Source of the DNA: VXYL01 sp963665195
Lineage (GTDB): Bacteria; Pseudomonadota; Gammaproteobacteria; Pseudomonadales; Azotimanducaceae
DNA length: 64,000 nt
Direction: 5' to 3'
NCBI GenBank assembly: GCA_963665195.1
Contig: OY762070.1
Location: 3,162,001-3,226,000, forward strand
Part shown: piece by piece, positions 24,951-34,090 of the stretch
Layout of the letters: each line of letters opens with the position of its first letter
Numbering within the stretch: the stretch's first letter is position 1
Made by a program: the position numbers and the translations under genes
The notes under the pieces: generated by a model
What the model was told of the DNA's origin: nothing
What the model saw: the letters and a program-made list of their open reading frames with translations, nothing else
Databases searched by the model: none

Positions 24951-25799
24951 ATGGAAGAGCTGGCGAGGGGCTACGGCCTCATCGAGGGCCCCGTGTGGGT
25001 GCCGGGGAGGGGCCTGCTGTTCAGCGATGTCCACGGCGGCGGCGTGTTCTGCCTCGGCGGCGACGGGGGCGTGAGCACGGTATTTCCGCATCGCCGCGGC
25101 ATCGGCGGGATGGCGCTGCACGAGCAGGGCGGCATGGTCGTGGGCGGTCGCAACATCGCCTTCAAGTCCTTCGCCGGCGGCGACACGAAAGTGTTTCTGG
25201 ACCGGGATGCGGAGCACGGCAACGTCGGCTACAACGACCTGACCACAGACGCCGCCGGCCGCATCTACGCAGGGTCCCTCGGCAGCCCGGTGTTCGATGG
25301 CCAGGAGCAGGTCGCCGGCGACCTCTACTTGATCGACCTCGATGGCAGCGCCCGGGTGGTCGCCCGCGACATCCTGCTCACCAACGGCCTCGGCTTCTCG
25401 CCGGACGGCGGGACGCTCTACCACTCGGACTCCAGACGTCAGACGGTCTACCGCTACGCCGTCGCGGCGAACGGCGATCTCGGCCCCAAAGAGCCCTTCG
25501 CCCGCACGGAGAGCGGCGCCCCAGACGGCCTTGCGGTTTCGGTAGACGGCGCCGTCTGGGTCGCTGTAGCCGGCGGCAGCGGCGTCGCCGTTTTCGAGCC
25601 GGACGGCGCGTTGCGGGAGCACATCGGCATCCCGCTGCCCATGTGTACCAGCGTCTGCTTCGGCGGCGAGGACCTCAAGGACCTCTACATCGTCACCGGC
25701 TCCGACGGCGCGACCGGGGAGCGGGCCGGCACCGTCTATCGGACCCGCGTCGCGGTCGCCGGCCTGCCGGTGCCGCTCGCCCGCGTGCGGCTCAGCTAG
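24951..25799 (+). CDS. SMP-30/gluconolactonase family protein
   Basis: Six-bladed beta-propeller lactonase family; likely opens a sugar lactone to the acid. The 282-residue protein has the metal-binding residues expected for the family: Glu in 'GLIEGPVWVP' (about 13), Asn in 'GYNDLTTDAAGRIYAGS', Asn in 'LTNGLGFSPDG' and Asp in 'GAPDGLAVSVDGAVWVA'. A GGAGGGGAGC Shine-Dalgarno precedes the ATG. It starts a plus-strand run with the VOC protein and an acid-sugar dehydratase, consistent with oxidative sugar breakdown. No signal peptide. Confidence 0.88.
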   Translation: MEELARGYGLIEGPVWVPGRGLLFSDVHGGGVFCLGGDGGVSTVFPHRRGIGGMALHEQGGMVVGGRNIAFKSFAGGDTKVFLDRDAEHGNVGYNDLTTDAAGRIYAGSLGSPVFDGQEQVAGDLYLIDLDGSARVVARDILLTNGLGFSPDGGTLYHSDSRRQTVYRYAVAANGDLGPKEPFARTESGAPDGLAVSVDGAVWVAVAGGSGVAVFEPDGALREHIGIPLPMCTSVCFGGEDLKDLYIVTGSDGATGERAGTVYRTRVAVAGLPVPLARVRLS

Positions 25800-25809
25800 G
25801 GAGAACCCT

Positions 25810-26235
25810 ATGGCACTCAACATCTACCTTACCTTCGACGGCAACTGCGCCAAGGCGTTCGAGTTCTACAAGAGCGTCTTCGGGGGCGAGTTCCTGGCCT
25901 ACTCCACCTTCGCCGATGCGCCGCCCGACATGGCCGTGGCCGACGACCAGAAAGGCCACCTGATGCACGTCTCGCTGCCCGTCGGCGACAGCGTGCTGAT
26001 GGGCTCCGACACCAGCGCCTTCGCGCCGCCGCTCAGCGTCGGCAACAACTTTTCCATCTCCATCGTCGGCGAGAGCCGCGCCCACTGCGACGAAATGTTC
26101 GCCAAGCTGTCGGCAGGCGGCAGCGTGACCATGGCGCTGCAGGAGACCTTCTGGGGCTCCTACTACGGCATGTGGACGGACCGCTTCGGCATCAACTGGA
26201 TGGTCAACTACGACTTGGCGCAGGAGTCGGCTTGA
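25810..26235 (+). CDS. VOC (PhnB-like) protein
   Basis: A 141-residue vicinal-oxygen-chelate-fold protein of the PhnB/3-demethylubiquinone-like subgroup: 'NIYLTFDGNCAKAFEFYKSVFGGEFL' at the start, 'GHLMHVSLPVGDSVLMGSD' in the middle and 'QETFWGSYYGMWTDRFGINWMVNY' at the end. Function of such proteins is usually not known; some act as glyoxalase- or dioxygenase-like enzymes. It lies 10 bp after the lactonase gene and its stop overlaps the next start, so it belongs to the same operon. Confidence 0.88.
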   Translation: MALNIYLTFDGNCAKAFEFYKSVFGGEFLAYSTFADAPPDMAVADDQKGHLMHVSLPVGDSVLMGSDTSAFAPPLSVGNNFSISIVGESRAHCDEMFAKLSAGGSVTMALQETFWGSYYGMWTDRFGINWMVNYDLAQESA

Positions 26236-27383
26236 AGATCGACGCCATCGAGACGTTCTGCTTCCACGACGAAGCGCGCCGCAAGTTCTTCATCGTCAAG
26301 GTCACCACCGACGATGGCATTTCCGGCCTCGGCGAAGTAGGCATCGGCCACTGGGGCGGGGCGATTGACCAGGCGGTGCGCCATCTCGCCGAGCGGCTGG
26401 TGGGGGAAGATCCGCTAGCCACCGAGCGCCACTGGCAGCAGATGTTCCGCGGCGCGTTCTTTCCGGCGGACAAGGTATATGGCTGCGCCATCAGCGGCAT
26501 CGACATCGCCCTCTGGGACATCAAGGGCAAGGCGCTGGGATTGCCCGTCTACAAGCTCCTCGGCGGGCCGGTGCGCGACAAGGTGGTCTGCTATCCGCAT
26601 GTCCAGGGGCGGGATGCCCAGGAGCTGGTCGCCAACTGCGAGGCGACCGTGGCCGATGGCTGGAAATTCCTGCGCTGGCACGTAACCGGCCAGGACGGCG
26701 CTCCGGCCGAGCTCTTCGATCCCGATGCGGCGGTCGCGACCGCAGTGGACCACGTCATCAAGGTTCGGCGCGCGGTGGGCGACGAGGCGCGGCTATGCCT
26801 CGACGTACACACCCGTCTCGACACAGCCCACGCCGTCGACCTCTGCCGGCGGCTCGAGCCCTACCACCCGTTCTTCGTCGAAGACCCGCTGCGCAGCGAG
26901 AACCCGACCAGCTACCACACCCTGGCCCGCCACGTCGCCGTGCCGCTCGCCGCCGGCGAGCAATGGGCGTCGAAGTGGGCCTTCCGCGAAGTGATCGAAC
27001 AGGAACTCATCCGCTACGCCCGCATCGACCTTTGCATCGTCGGCGGCCTCACCGAAGCCCTCAAGATCGCGCACTGGTGCGAGACCCACTACATCGACAT
27101 CGTGCCGCACAACCCGCTCGGCCCGGTGAGCGCCGCGGCCGGCGTCGCCCTGTGTACGGCCACCACCAACGTCGGCGTGCAGGAGATGCCGCGCGCCCCT
27201 GGCACGTTCGCGACGGATCTCTTCCCGAAGCAGATCGGCTGGCAGGACGGCTACGCCTTCTGCCGCGACGTGCCGGGCCTCGGCGTCGAACTGAACGAGG
27301 CGCTGGCGAGGGAGCGGGCCGCGCCCTTGAACGGCTGGCCGCCGCAGCTGCGCCGCCCGGACGGCGCGTTCACCAACTGGTAG
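26232..27383 (+). CDS. Enolase-superfamily acid-sugar dehydratase
   Basis: Mandelate racemase/muconate lactonizing enzyme family. From a TTG overlapping the VOC stop the protein is 383 residues. The Mg ligands are visible: Asp191 ('CLDVHTRLD'), Glu217 ('FFVEDPL') and Glu243 ('AAGEQWASK'). His193 two residues after the first ligand and a later His in 'DIVPHNPLGP' match the His pair of D-galactonate/mannonate-type dehydratases. I therefore infer dehydration of a sugar acid to a 2-keto-3-deoxy acid. This fits the upstream lactonase. Exact substrate unknown. The TTG is the only start that keeps the N-terminal strand intact. Confidence 0.88.
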   Translation: MKIDAIETFCFHDEARRKFFIVKVTTDDGISGLGEVGIGHWGGAIDQAVRHLAERLVGEDPLATERHWQQMFRGAFFPADKVYGCAISGIDIALWDIKGKALGLPVYKLLGGPVRDKVVCYPHVQGRDAQELVANCEATVADGWKFLRWHVTGQDGAPAELFDPDAAVATAVDHVIKVRRAVGDEARLCLDVHTRLDTAHAVDLCRRLEPYHPFFVEDPLRSENPTSYHTLARHVAVPLAAGEQWASKWAFREVIEQELIRYARIDLCIVGGLTEALKIAHWCETHYIDIVPHNPLGPVSAAAGVALCTATTNVGVQEMPRAPGTFATDLFPKQIGWQDGYAFCRDVPGLGVELNEALARERAAPLNGWPPQLRRPDGAFTNW

Positions 27384-27396
27384 GGCGCGCGCGGCC

Positions 27397-30255
27397 GTGG
27401 AAGTGCTGCTCTACAACGGCTTGGATCCGGCGCGGATCCCCAACTTCGGCAAGGTGAAGGCGCAACTGGCCGCTGGCGACTTCCAAGCCGCCCAAGCCAA
27501 GAAGGTGGCAGACAACCTGTACCGCGCCCGGCTCGACCGCACGAACCGCCTGCTGTTCTCGTTCGCACGCTATCGCGGCCGCAGCTACGTGCTGGTGGTG
27601 GAACTGATCCGCAACCACGCCTACGAGAAGTCCCGCTTCCTGGCCCGCGGCGTCACGGTGGACGAAGCGAAGCTGCCGGATCTGGCGGGGGACGTCGAGG
27701 AGGCCGTAGACGGAGGCACGGAGCTCGCCTATCTGCATCCGAGCCGAGCGTCGTTCAATGTCCTTGACAAGATCATCTCCTTCGACGATGCGCAGCAAGA
27801 GGTCTATGCCCTACCGCCGCCGCTGATCGTCATCGGCTCGGCGGGAAGCGGCAAGACGGTGCTGACGCTGGAGAAGATGAAGGAGGCGCAGGGCGAGGTG
27901 CTGTACGTCACCCGCTCGCCGTATCTGGCGGAGCGCTCGCGGGAGACCTACTACGGCCTGAACTACGAAAGCGAGGACCAGGACGTGACGTTCCTATCCT
28001 ACGCGGACTTTCTCGCCAGCATCCGCGTGCCGCCGAGCCGCGAGGTCGCCTTCCGCGACTTCGCGCAGTGGTTCGCGCGGCATCGCGTGCCGGCGGCGCT
28101 GCGCGACCCGTACCGGCTCTTCGAAGAGTTCAACGGCGTCGTCACAGGGTACTCGCCTGACGCTGCCTACCTCTCGCGGGAGGATTACCTAGGTCTCGGC
28201 ATCCGCCAGTCCATCTTCAGCGCTGAGGATCGGAGCGCCGTCTACGACCTGTTCGTGAAGTATCTGGACTTCCTGCAGGGCGCTGGCCGGCACGACGTGA
28301 ATATCCTCAGCCACGAGTACCAAGCGCTCGCGGAACCGGCCTGGGACTTCGCGGTGATCGACGAGGTGCAGGACTGCACGAACGTGCAGACGGACCTCGT
28401 GCTGCGCACGCTGCGGGGTACCAAGGACTTCATCCTCTGCGGAGACTCGAACCAGATCGTGCATCCGAATTTCTTCTCCTGGTCCGGGCTCAAGCGCCAC
28501 TTCCACGGCCAGCGACGTGCGCCCGGGGAGCACGAAGCGCCGGCGGAGGTGATGCGCATCCTCACCACCAACTACCGCAACTCGCGCCTGGTGACCGAGG
28601 TGGCGAACCGCATTCTGCGCCTCAAGCACGCCCGCTTCCGCTCTGTCGACAAGGAGAGCAACCACCTGGTGCAGAGCAACGCCACGGTGGAGGGTACCGT
28701 GCTGCTCTTGGCCGACGAACCGGCGCTGGTGCGGGAACTCGACAAGCGCACGCGCAAGTCCACGCGCTTCGCCGTGATCGTGATGCACGAGCATCAGAAG
28801 GCCCAGGCGCGGCAGCGGTTCGGCACGCCGCTGACCTTCTCCATTCAGGAGGCCAAGGGGCTGGAATACGAGAGCGTGATCCTCTACGACTTCGCCAGCG
28901 GCGACGCGGAGCGCTTTCGAGAGATCACCCGGGATGTCGACGCCGAGCAGGTGCAGCAGGGCGAACTGCGCTACGGACGCAGCCGCGACAAGTCCGACAA
29001 GTCCTTGGAAATCTACAAGTTCCACATCAACGCGCTGTACGTCGCTACGACCCGGGCGGTGAGCAACGTCTACATCGTCGAGTCGCAGCCGCGCCAGCGG
29101 CTGTTCGACCTGCTGGGGCTAACGGTCTTCGACGGCGCGCTCGAAGTGGACGCGCAGGCCTCCAGCCTTGCCGACTGGCAGCGCGAGGCGCAGCGCCTGC
29201 AGCAGCAGGGCAAGGAGGAGCAGGCGGCGGACATCCGCAGCCGCATCCTGGGTATTCGGGAGACCCCTTGGACCCCCATCGACCGCGACCGCGTGGACGA
29301 GCTGCACGCCGCCGTACTGGGCAGGGATGCCAAGGGCGGCAGCAAGAAAGCTTCCTTGGAACTGTTCGAATGGGCGCTGTTGCACGCCGACGCCGGGCGC
29401 CTCTCGAAACTGCGCGACGCCGGCTTCCGGCCCGCCAGGCAGACGCAGGATGCCGCGCTCAAGGCGCTGGCGCGCAAGCATTTCAGTGCCTATACGTTCA
29501 AGCATGCGAACGCCGTGCGCGGACTGGTCGAGAAGTACGGCGTGGACCATCGCGACCGCTTCAACTGGACGCCGCTGATGCTCGCCGCGCGCTTCGGCCA
29601 CGAGGGCGCGGTGGCTCTGCTGGGCGAGCTGGGCGCCGACGCCGCGCCGGTGAACAATGCCGGACTGACGGCGTTCCAGGTCATGTTGCAGGAGGCGTTT
29701 CGCGACGAACGCTTCGCGCAGCGCACCGTGCCGAACATCTATCGTCGCTTGCAGCCGCCGAGCATGACGCTCACCGTCGGCGAGAGGCTGCTCAAGCTCG
29801 ACAGCCACCAGGCCCCGTTCCTTTTCTGCAACCTGCTGATGGCGCTCTTCCACACGCGCATGGCGGAGAACGTAATGTCCAACGAGCTTGGGCTTAGCGC
29901 GGCCGACATCGAAGCGGCGCTGGCGCCGCTGCCGGAGTCTCTGGTGCCCGCGTACCGCAAGCGCCGTGCCTACATCTCCGGCGTTCTGGCGACGCACGAG
30001 GCGGACCGCGACGCCGCGTACAACCGACGCGTGTTCAAGCGCACGACGCGCGGCTACTACGTGCTGAATCCGCACATGCGCATTCGCACGGGCGAGGCTT
30101 GGGTGCGGGTTTACGAGCTGCTGGACCCGTTGGCCCTGGACACGATGCCGCGCGTGCCAGTAGACCTCAGGCGCTTCATCCGGGAGTTCAGAACGCGGTA
30201 TTTCAACTGGGTGGTCGCGGTGCTCGCCGGCGAAGATGCCGGGCCGCCGCCGTAG
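27397..30255 (+). CDS. RelE-like/UvrD-like SF1 helicase/ankyrin fusion protein
   Basis: A 952-residue multidomain protein. Residues about 37-85 ('KVADNLYRARLDRTNRLLFSF', 'ELIRNHAYEKSRFL') resemble a RelE/ParE-type toxin fold. Residues 140-560 form a superfamily 1 helicase: Walker A 'GSAGSGKT' (147-154), Walker B 'VIDEVQD' (320-326), motif III 'LCGDSNQIVHP' (347-357), 'TNYRNS' (391-396), motif V 'SIQEAKGLEYESVI' (482-495) and motif VI 'ALYVATTRA' (546-554). A helical linker follows, then ankyrin-like repeats ('NWTPLMLAARFGHEGAVALL', 723-742) and about 180 unassigned residues. No nuclease motif was seen. Start GTG 27397 is 13 nt after the dehydratase stop. Perhaps an anti-phage or RNA/DNA-remodelling protein; function unknown. 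Confidence 0.85.
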   Translation: MEVLLYNGLDPARIPNFGKVKAQLAAGDFQAAQAKKVADNLYRARLDRTNRLLFSFARYRGRSYVLVVELIRNHAYEKSRFLARGVTVDEAKLPDLAGDVEEAVDGGTELAYLHPSRASFNVLDKIISFDDAQQEVYALPPPLIVIGSAGSGKTVLTLEKMKEAQGEVLYVTRSPYLAERSRETYYGLNYESEDQDVTFLSYADFLASIRVPPSREVAFRDFAQWFARHRVPAALRDPYRLFEEFNGVVTGYSPDAAYLSREDYLGLGIRQSIFSAEDRSAVYDLFVKYLDFLQGAGRHDVNILSHEYQALAEPAWDFAVIDEVQDCTNVQTDLVLRTLRGTKDFILCGDSNQIVHPNFFSWSGLKRHFHGQRRAPGEHEAPAEVMRILTTNYRNSRLVTEVANRILRLKHARFRSVDKESNHLVQSNATVEGTVLLLADEPALVRELDKRTRKSTRFAVIVMHEHQKAQARQRFGTPLTFSIQEAKGLEYESVILYDFASGDAERFREITRDVDAEQVQQGELRYGRSRDKSDKSLEIYKFHINALYVATTRAVSNVYIVESQPRQRLFDLLGLTVFDGALEVDAQASSLADWQREAQRLQQQGKEEQAADIRSRILGIRETPWTPIDRDRVDELHAAVLGRDAKGGSKKASLELFEWALLHADAGRLSKLRDAGFRPARQTQDAALKALARKHFSAYTFKHANAVRGLVEKYGVDHRDRFNWTPLMLAARFGHEGAVALLGELGADAAPVNNAGLTAFQVMLQEAFRDERFAQRTVPNIYRRLQPPSMTLTVGERLLKLDSHQAPFLFCNLLMALFHTRMAENVMSNELGLSAADIEAALAPLPESLVPAYRKRRAYISGVLATHEADRDAAYNRRVFKRTTRGYYVLNPHMRIRTGEAWVRVYELLDPLALDTMPRVPVDLRRFIREFRTRYFNWVVAVLAGEDAGPPP

Positions 30256-30275
30256 CCGCGGCAAGATCGGTCGCT

Positions 30276-31277
30276 ATGCGCGCAGCCGCGCTCCAAGAAC
30301 GCCGCCCGGTGCTGGACGTGGCGCATCTGACGACCGAGTTCTACACCCCGGACGGCATCGGCCGCGCAGTGGACGACGTCTCCTTCGGGGTCCGCGCCGG
30401 GGAGACTCTGGGCATCGTCGGCGAATCCGGCTGCGGCAAGAGCGTCACTGCGCTATCCATCCTCGGCCTGGTGCCGAGTCCGCCGGGGCGCGTCGTCGCC
30501 GGCAGCGCGCTGCTCGGCGACCGCGACTTGGTGCGGATGCCGGACCGCGAGCTCGCCGACGTGCGCGGCAACGAGATCGCGATGGTGTTCCAGGAGCCCA
30601 TGACGTCCCTCAATCCCGTGCTCACCATCGGCTATCAGGTGGGCGAAGCGCTGCGTCGCCACGAGGGTCTATCCCGGCGCGCGGCGCGTCGCCGAGCCGC
30701 CGAGATGCTGGACCTCGTGCGCATCCCGGAACCGGGCCGCCGCATCCACGAGTACCCGCATCAGCTCTCTGGCGGGATGCGGCAGCGGGCGATGATCGCC
30801 ATGGCGCTGGCCTGCCGCCCCAAGGTGCTGATCGCCGACGAGCCGACCACGGCGCTGGACGTGACCATCCAGGCCCAGGTGCTGGACCTCATCCGCGACC
30901 TGCAAGCCGAACTCGGCACCGCGGTGATCCTCATCACCCACGATCTCGGCGTCATCGCCGAAACCGCGCAGCGGGTGATCGTGATGTACGCCGGCCGAAC
31001 GGTCGAGGAGGCCGATGTGGGGCAGCTCTTCGCGGCGCCCATGCACCCGTACACGCGGGGCCTGCTGGCGTCGGTGCCGCAGCTCGACAGCGGCTTGGCG
31101 CGCCTCGCCGAGATTCCGGGCGTCGTGCCGGCGCTGGCCGCCATGCCCTCGGGCTGCGCCTTCGCGCCGCGCTGCCCCAACGCCGACGACCGCTGTCGCG
31201 CCGAAGCGCCGTCCTTCGAGACCCACGCCGCCGGGCACCGCGTCGCCTGCTGGCATCCAGGCGAAGCTGCGGCATGA
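30276..31277 (+). CDS. Dipeptide/oligopeptide ABC transporter ATPase (DppD/OppD type)
   Basis: First ATPase of a peptide-type ABC importer. The 333-residue protein has Walker A 'GESGCGKS', signature 'QLSGGMRQRAMIAMAL', Walker B 'VLIADEPTTALD' and the switch His in 'LITHDLGVIAE'. It also has the C-terminal Opp/Dpp extension with the cysteine cluster 'GCAFAPRCPNADDRC', which in related proteins holds an iron-sulfur cluster. The gene starts 20 bp after the helicase stop and overlaps the second ATPase by ATGA. No permease genes are adjacent. Confidence 0.93.
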   Translation: MRAAALQERRPVLDVAHLTTEFYTPDGIGRAVDDVSFGVRAGETLGIVGESGCGKSVTALSILGLVPSPPGRVVAGSALLGDRDLVRMPDRELADVRGNEIAMVFQEPMTSLNPVLTIGYQVGEALRRHEGLSRRAARRRAAEMLDLVRIPEPGRRIHEYPHQLSGGMRQRAMIAMALACRPKVLIADEPTTALDVTIQAQVLDLIRDLQAELGTAVILITHDLGVIAETAQRVIVMYAGRTVEEADVGQLFAAPMHPYTRGLLASVPQLDSGLARLAEIPGVVPALAAMPSGCAFAPRCPNADDRCRAEAPSFETHAAGHRVACWHPGEAAA

Positions 31278-32242
31278 CCGAGTCGGCGGTCCTAGAAGTC
31301 GCGGATCTGCACAAGCGCTTCCCCGTGCGCAAGGGCGTCTTCGGGCGCGTCACGGGCCACGTCCACGCGGTGGACGGCGTCAGCTTCGCCATCGGCCGGG
31401 GCGAGACGCTCGGCCTCGTCGGCGAGAGCGGCTGCGGCAAGACCACGGTCGGGCGCACGGCGCTGCGCCTGCTGAAACCGACCAGCGGCACGATCCGCCT
31501 GGGCGGCAGCGACATCACTGCCCTCGGCAACAAGGCGCTACGCCCGTTCCGCCGCCGCATGCAGATCATCTTCCAGGACCCCTTCTCGTCGCTGGACCCG
31601 CGCATGGCGGCGCGCGACATCGTAGGCGAACTGCTCGGCGTGCATGGCCTCGCCAAGGGCGCCGAGCGCGAGGAGCGGGTGGCCAGCCTGTTCGAACGGG
31701 TAGGCCTGCGCCGGGATCAGCTCGGCAACTACCCGCACGAGTTCTCCGGTGGCCAGCGGCAGCGGCTCGGCATCGCAAGAGCGCTTTCCGTGCAGCCGGA
31801 GCTCATCGTCTGCGACGAGCCGGTGTCGGCGCTGGACGTGTCGATTCAGGCGCAGGTGATCAACCTGCTGCTGGATCTGCAGGCCGAGTTCCGCCTGTCG
31901 TACCTCTTCATCGCCCACGATCTCGCCGTGGTGGAGCACATCAGCGACCGCGTGGCGGTGATGTACCTCGGCCGCATCGTCGAGTTCGCGGACAAGCGGT
32001 CGCTGTTCGCCGATCCGCAGCATCCGTACACCGAGAGCCTGCTCGCCGCGGTGCCAGTGCCGGACCCGACGCGGGCGAGACCGACGCGCCGCTTGCAGGG
32101 CGATGTGCCGAGCCCGGTGGATCAACCGAGCGGCTGCCACTTCCACACCCGCTGCCCGTACGCGACGCACCGCTGCCGCAGCGAGGAGCCGGTCTTGAAG
32201 GACGTTGCGGACGGCCACCAAGTCGCCTGCCACCTGCGCTGA
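31274..32242 (+). CDS. Dipeptide/oligopeptide ABC transporter ATPase (DppF/OppF type)
   Basis: Second ATPase of the same importer. The 322-residue protein has the OppF/DppF start 'LEVADLHKRFPVRKGVFGR', Walker A 'GESGCGKTTVGRT', 'IFQDPFSSLDPRM', signature 'EFSGGQRQRLGIARAL', Walker B 'LIVCDEPVSALD' and 'FIAHDLAVVEHI'. The C-terminal cysteine motif is 'GCHFHTRCPYATHRC'. Its ATG overlaps the previous stop, and its own TGA overlaps the ATG of the binding-protein gene. Confidence 0.94.
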   Translation: MTESAVLEVADLHKRFPVRKGVFGRVTGHVHAVDGVSFAIGRGETLGLVGESGCGKTTVGRTALRLLKPTSGTIRLGGSDITALGNKALRPFRRRMQIIFQDPFSSLDPRMAARDIVGELLGVHGLAKGAEREERVASLFERVGLRRDQLGNYPHEFSGGQRQRLGIARALSVQPELIVCDEPVSALDVSIQAQVINLLLDLQAEFRLSYLFIAHDLAVVEHISDRVAVMYLGRIVEFADKRSLFADPQHPYTESLLAAVPVPDPTRARPTRRLQGDVPSPVDQPSGCHFHTRCPYATHRCRSEEPVLKDVADGHQVACHLR

Positions 32243-33843
32243 TGGGTAAGCGGATGGCATTGCCGTTGGCGGCGCTCGGCATCGCCCTCGGCGTCGCGGC
32301 CTGCTCCCGGTCCGACGCTCCGGTTGCCGATGTCGCCGCCGAGCCGGCCCGAGCCGCGCGCTCCGAACCCGTCTACGGCGGCCATCTGCGCGTCGGCTAC
32401 AACCTGGAACCCACCTCGCTCGACGCGGTGCTCGGCCGTTCCGGCGGCGACGCCTACTACTGGCGGCAGATCTTCGATCAGCTGGTGGATGCGGACCCGG
32501 ACCTCAATCCACGCCCCGGCACGTCGCTCGCCACGTCATGGCAAATCCATCGCGATCCCGATGCGATCACCTTCCACCTGCGCCCGAACGTGACGTTCCA
32601 CGACGGCACGCCATTCGACGCCGAGGCCGTGAAGTTCAACATCGAGCGCATCCTAGACCCCGCCAGCAAGGCGACGCCGCGCGCCTCCATGACGGTGATC
32701 GAGTCCGTGGATGCGCTGGACACGCACACCGTGCGCTTCAATCTGCATCGTCCGTGGGGCGCGGGTCTGAACATGCTGGCCGATCGCGGCGGCGTGATGA
32801 GTTCGCCATCCGCCATCGCCGCGCTGGGCGCCGACTACGGCTGGCAGCCGGCGGCCACCGGCCCGTTCAAGGTGCAGAAGGTCATCACCGGCACGATGGT
32901 GCATCTGGTGCGCAACGAAGCCTATTGGGGCACGGATGCCGAGGGCCGTCCGCTGCCCTATCTCGACGAGGTGACCATTCGCGTCATCCGCGATCAGACC
33001 GTGCTCGCCTCGGCGCTGCGCACGGGCGAGATCGACGTCGCCTACCTGCCGCACAAGGACATCGCCGCGTTCCGTCGCGACAGCCGCTTCCGGATCGTCA
33101 CCATGGACGGCGGCAGCATCGCTCTCCTGCTGGCGTTCAATATGGGCATCCCGCCCATGGACGACGTGAATCTGCGCCTCGCCGTGGCGCACGCCGTGGA
33201 TCCCACGGTGATCAACAAGGCGATCTACTTCGACAAGGTGCTGCTCGCCGACTCCGGCATGTGGCCGGTGGGCGCCTGGGCGCACGACCCGGACGTGCCG
33301 CGCCCGTCCTACGATCCCGCCAAAGCCCGCGAATACCTCGTCCGCGCCGGCCGGCCCGATGGGTTCGAGTTCACCGCCGTAACGAGCACCAGCCCCTTGA
33401 GCGTGCCCACCGCGGAGATCGTCCGCGCCATGCTGAAGAAGATCGGCGTGACCATGAACATCGAAGTATTCAGCGTCGGCGTCGCCACGGAGAACTTCTT
33501 CCACGGCCGCCAGTACCCCCTCTACCTCACCGGCTGGAGCCGCTACCCCGAACCGGATTGGATCGCTTCGCTGGCATTCAAGAGCGACGGCTACTACAAC
33601 CCCGCCAACCTGCAGCGCCCGAATGTGGATGCGCTGGTGGAACGGGGCGCGTCGTTCTACGATCTCGCAGACCGGCAGCGCGTCTACCGCGAACTCAACG
33701 CCCTGATCCTGCGCGAAGCCTGGTTCGTGCCGCTCTTGTACGGCGTCAACTATGCCGCCGCGCCGCGCCGCGTGCGCAACCTGGACCGCCTGATGGGCTG
33801 GGACGGCAAGATGAACCTGCGCGAGATCTGGTTGGACGAATAG
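32242..33843 (+). CDS. Peptide/nickel-type solute-binding lipoprotein (SBP family 5)
   Basis: Periplasmic binding component of the importer, anchored as a lipoprotein. The 533-residue protein has a lipobox 'ALGVAAC' near residue 21 and the family pattern 'LRVGYNLEPTSLDAVLGRSGGDAYYWRQIFDQLV'. 'ITFHLRPNVTFHDGTPFDAEAVKFNIERILDP' and 'GTGPFK'-like 'AATGPFKVQKV' follow; the end contains the C-terminal lobe ('PLYLTGWSRYPEPDWI'). The ligand cannot be predicted; the family takes peptides, nickel, sugars and other solutes. It is the last gene of the run that began at 24951; a convergent glyA follows. Confidence 0.93.
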   Translation: MGKRMALPLAALGIALGVAACSRSDAPVADVAAEPARAARSEPVYGGHLRVGYNLEPTSLDAVLGRSGGDAYYWRQIFDQLVDADPDLNPRPGTSLATSWQIHRDPDAITFHLRPNVTFHDGTPFDAEAVKFNIERILDPASKATPRASMTVIESVDALDTHTVRFNLHRPWGAGLNMLADRGGVMSSPSAIAALGADYGWQPAATGPFKVQKVITGTMVHLVRNEAYWGTDAEGRPLPYLDEVTIRVIRDQTVLASALRTGEIDVAYLPHKDIAAFRRDSRFRIVTMDGGSIALLLAFNMGIPPMDDVNLRLAVAHAVDPTVINKAIYFDKVLLADSGMWPVGAWAHDPDVPRPSYDPAKAREYLVRAGRPDGFEFTAVTSTSPLSVPTAEIVRAMLKKIGVTMNIEVFSVGVATENFFHGRQYPLYLTGWSRYPEPDWIASLAFKSDGYYNPANLQRPNVDALVERGASFYDLADRQRVYRELNALILREAWFVPLLYGVNYAAAPRRVRNLDRLMGWDGKMNLREIWLDE

Positions 33844-34090
33844 GCCCCCGGGCAGCGCGGTCAACGCCAGCGACGGGTGCCTCCCGGAGCAGATCCGGCT
33901 GGACGAATGGTTGGCTTGCACCCGCCGCAATAGCCAAGCCTTCGCCGACTAAGCGACAGGGGGAGCACCTCCGGGGCGAGGCCGGCCAGCCGCCGCGCCG
34001 GGCCGCGAATCATCGAACCGGGAGAAGGGCGCATGCTGGTGCGCTCCACCGCGACCGCGGCGACCGGCGCGCCGGCCGCCACTACATCTC

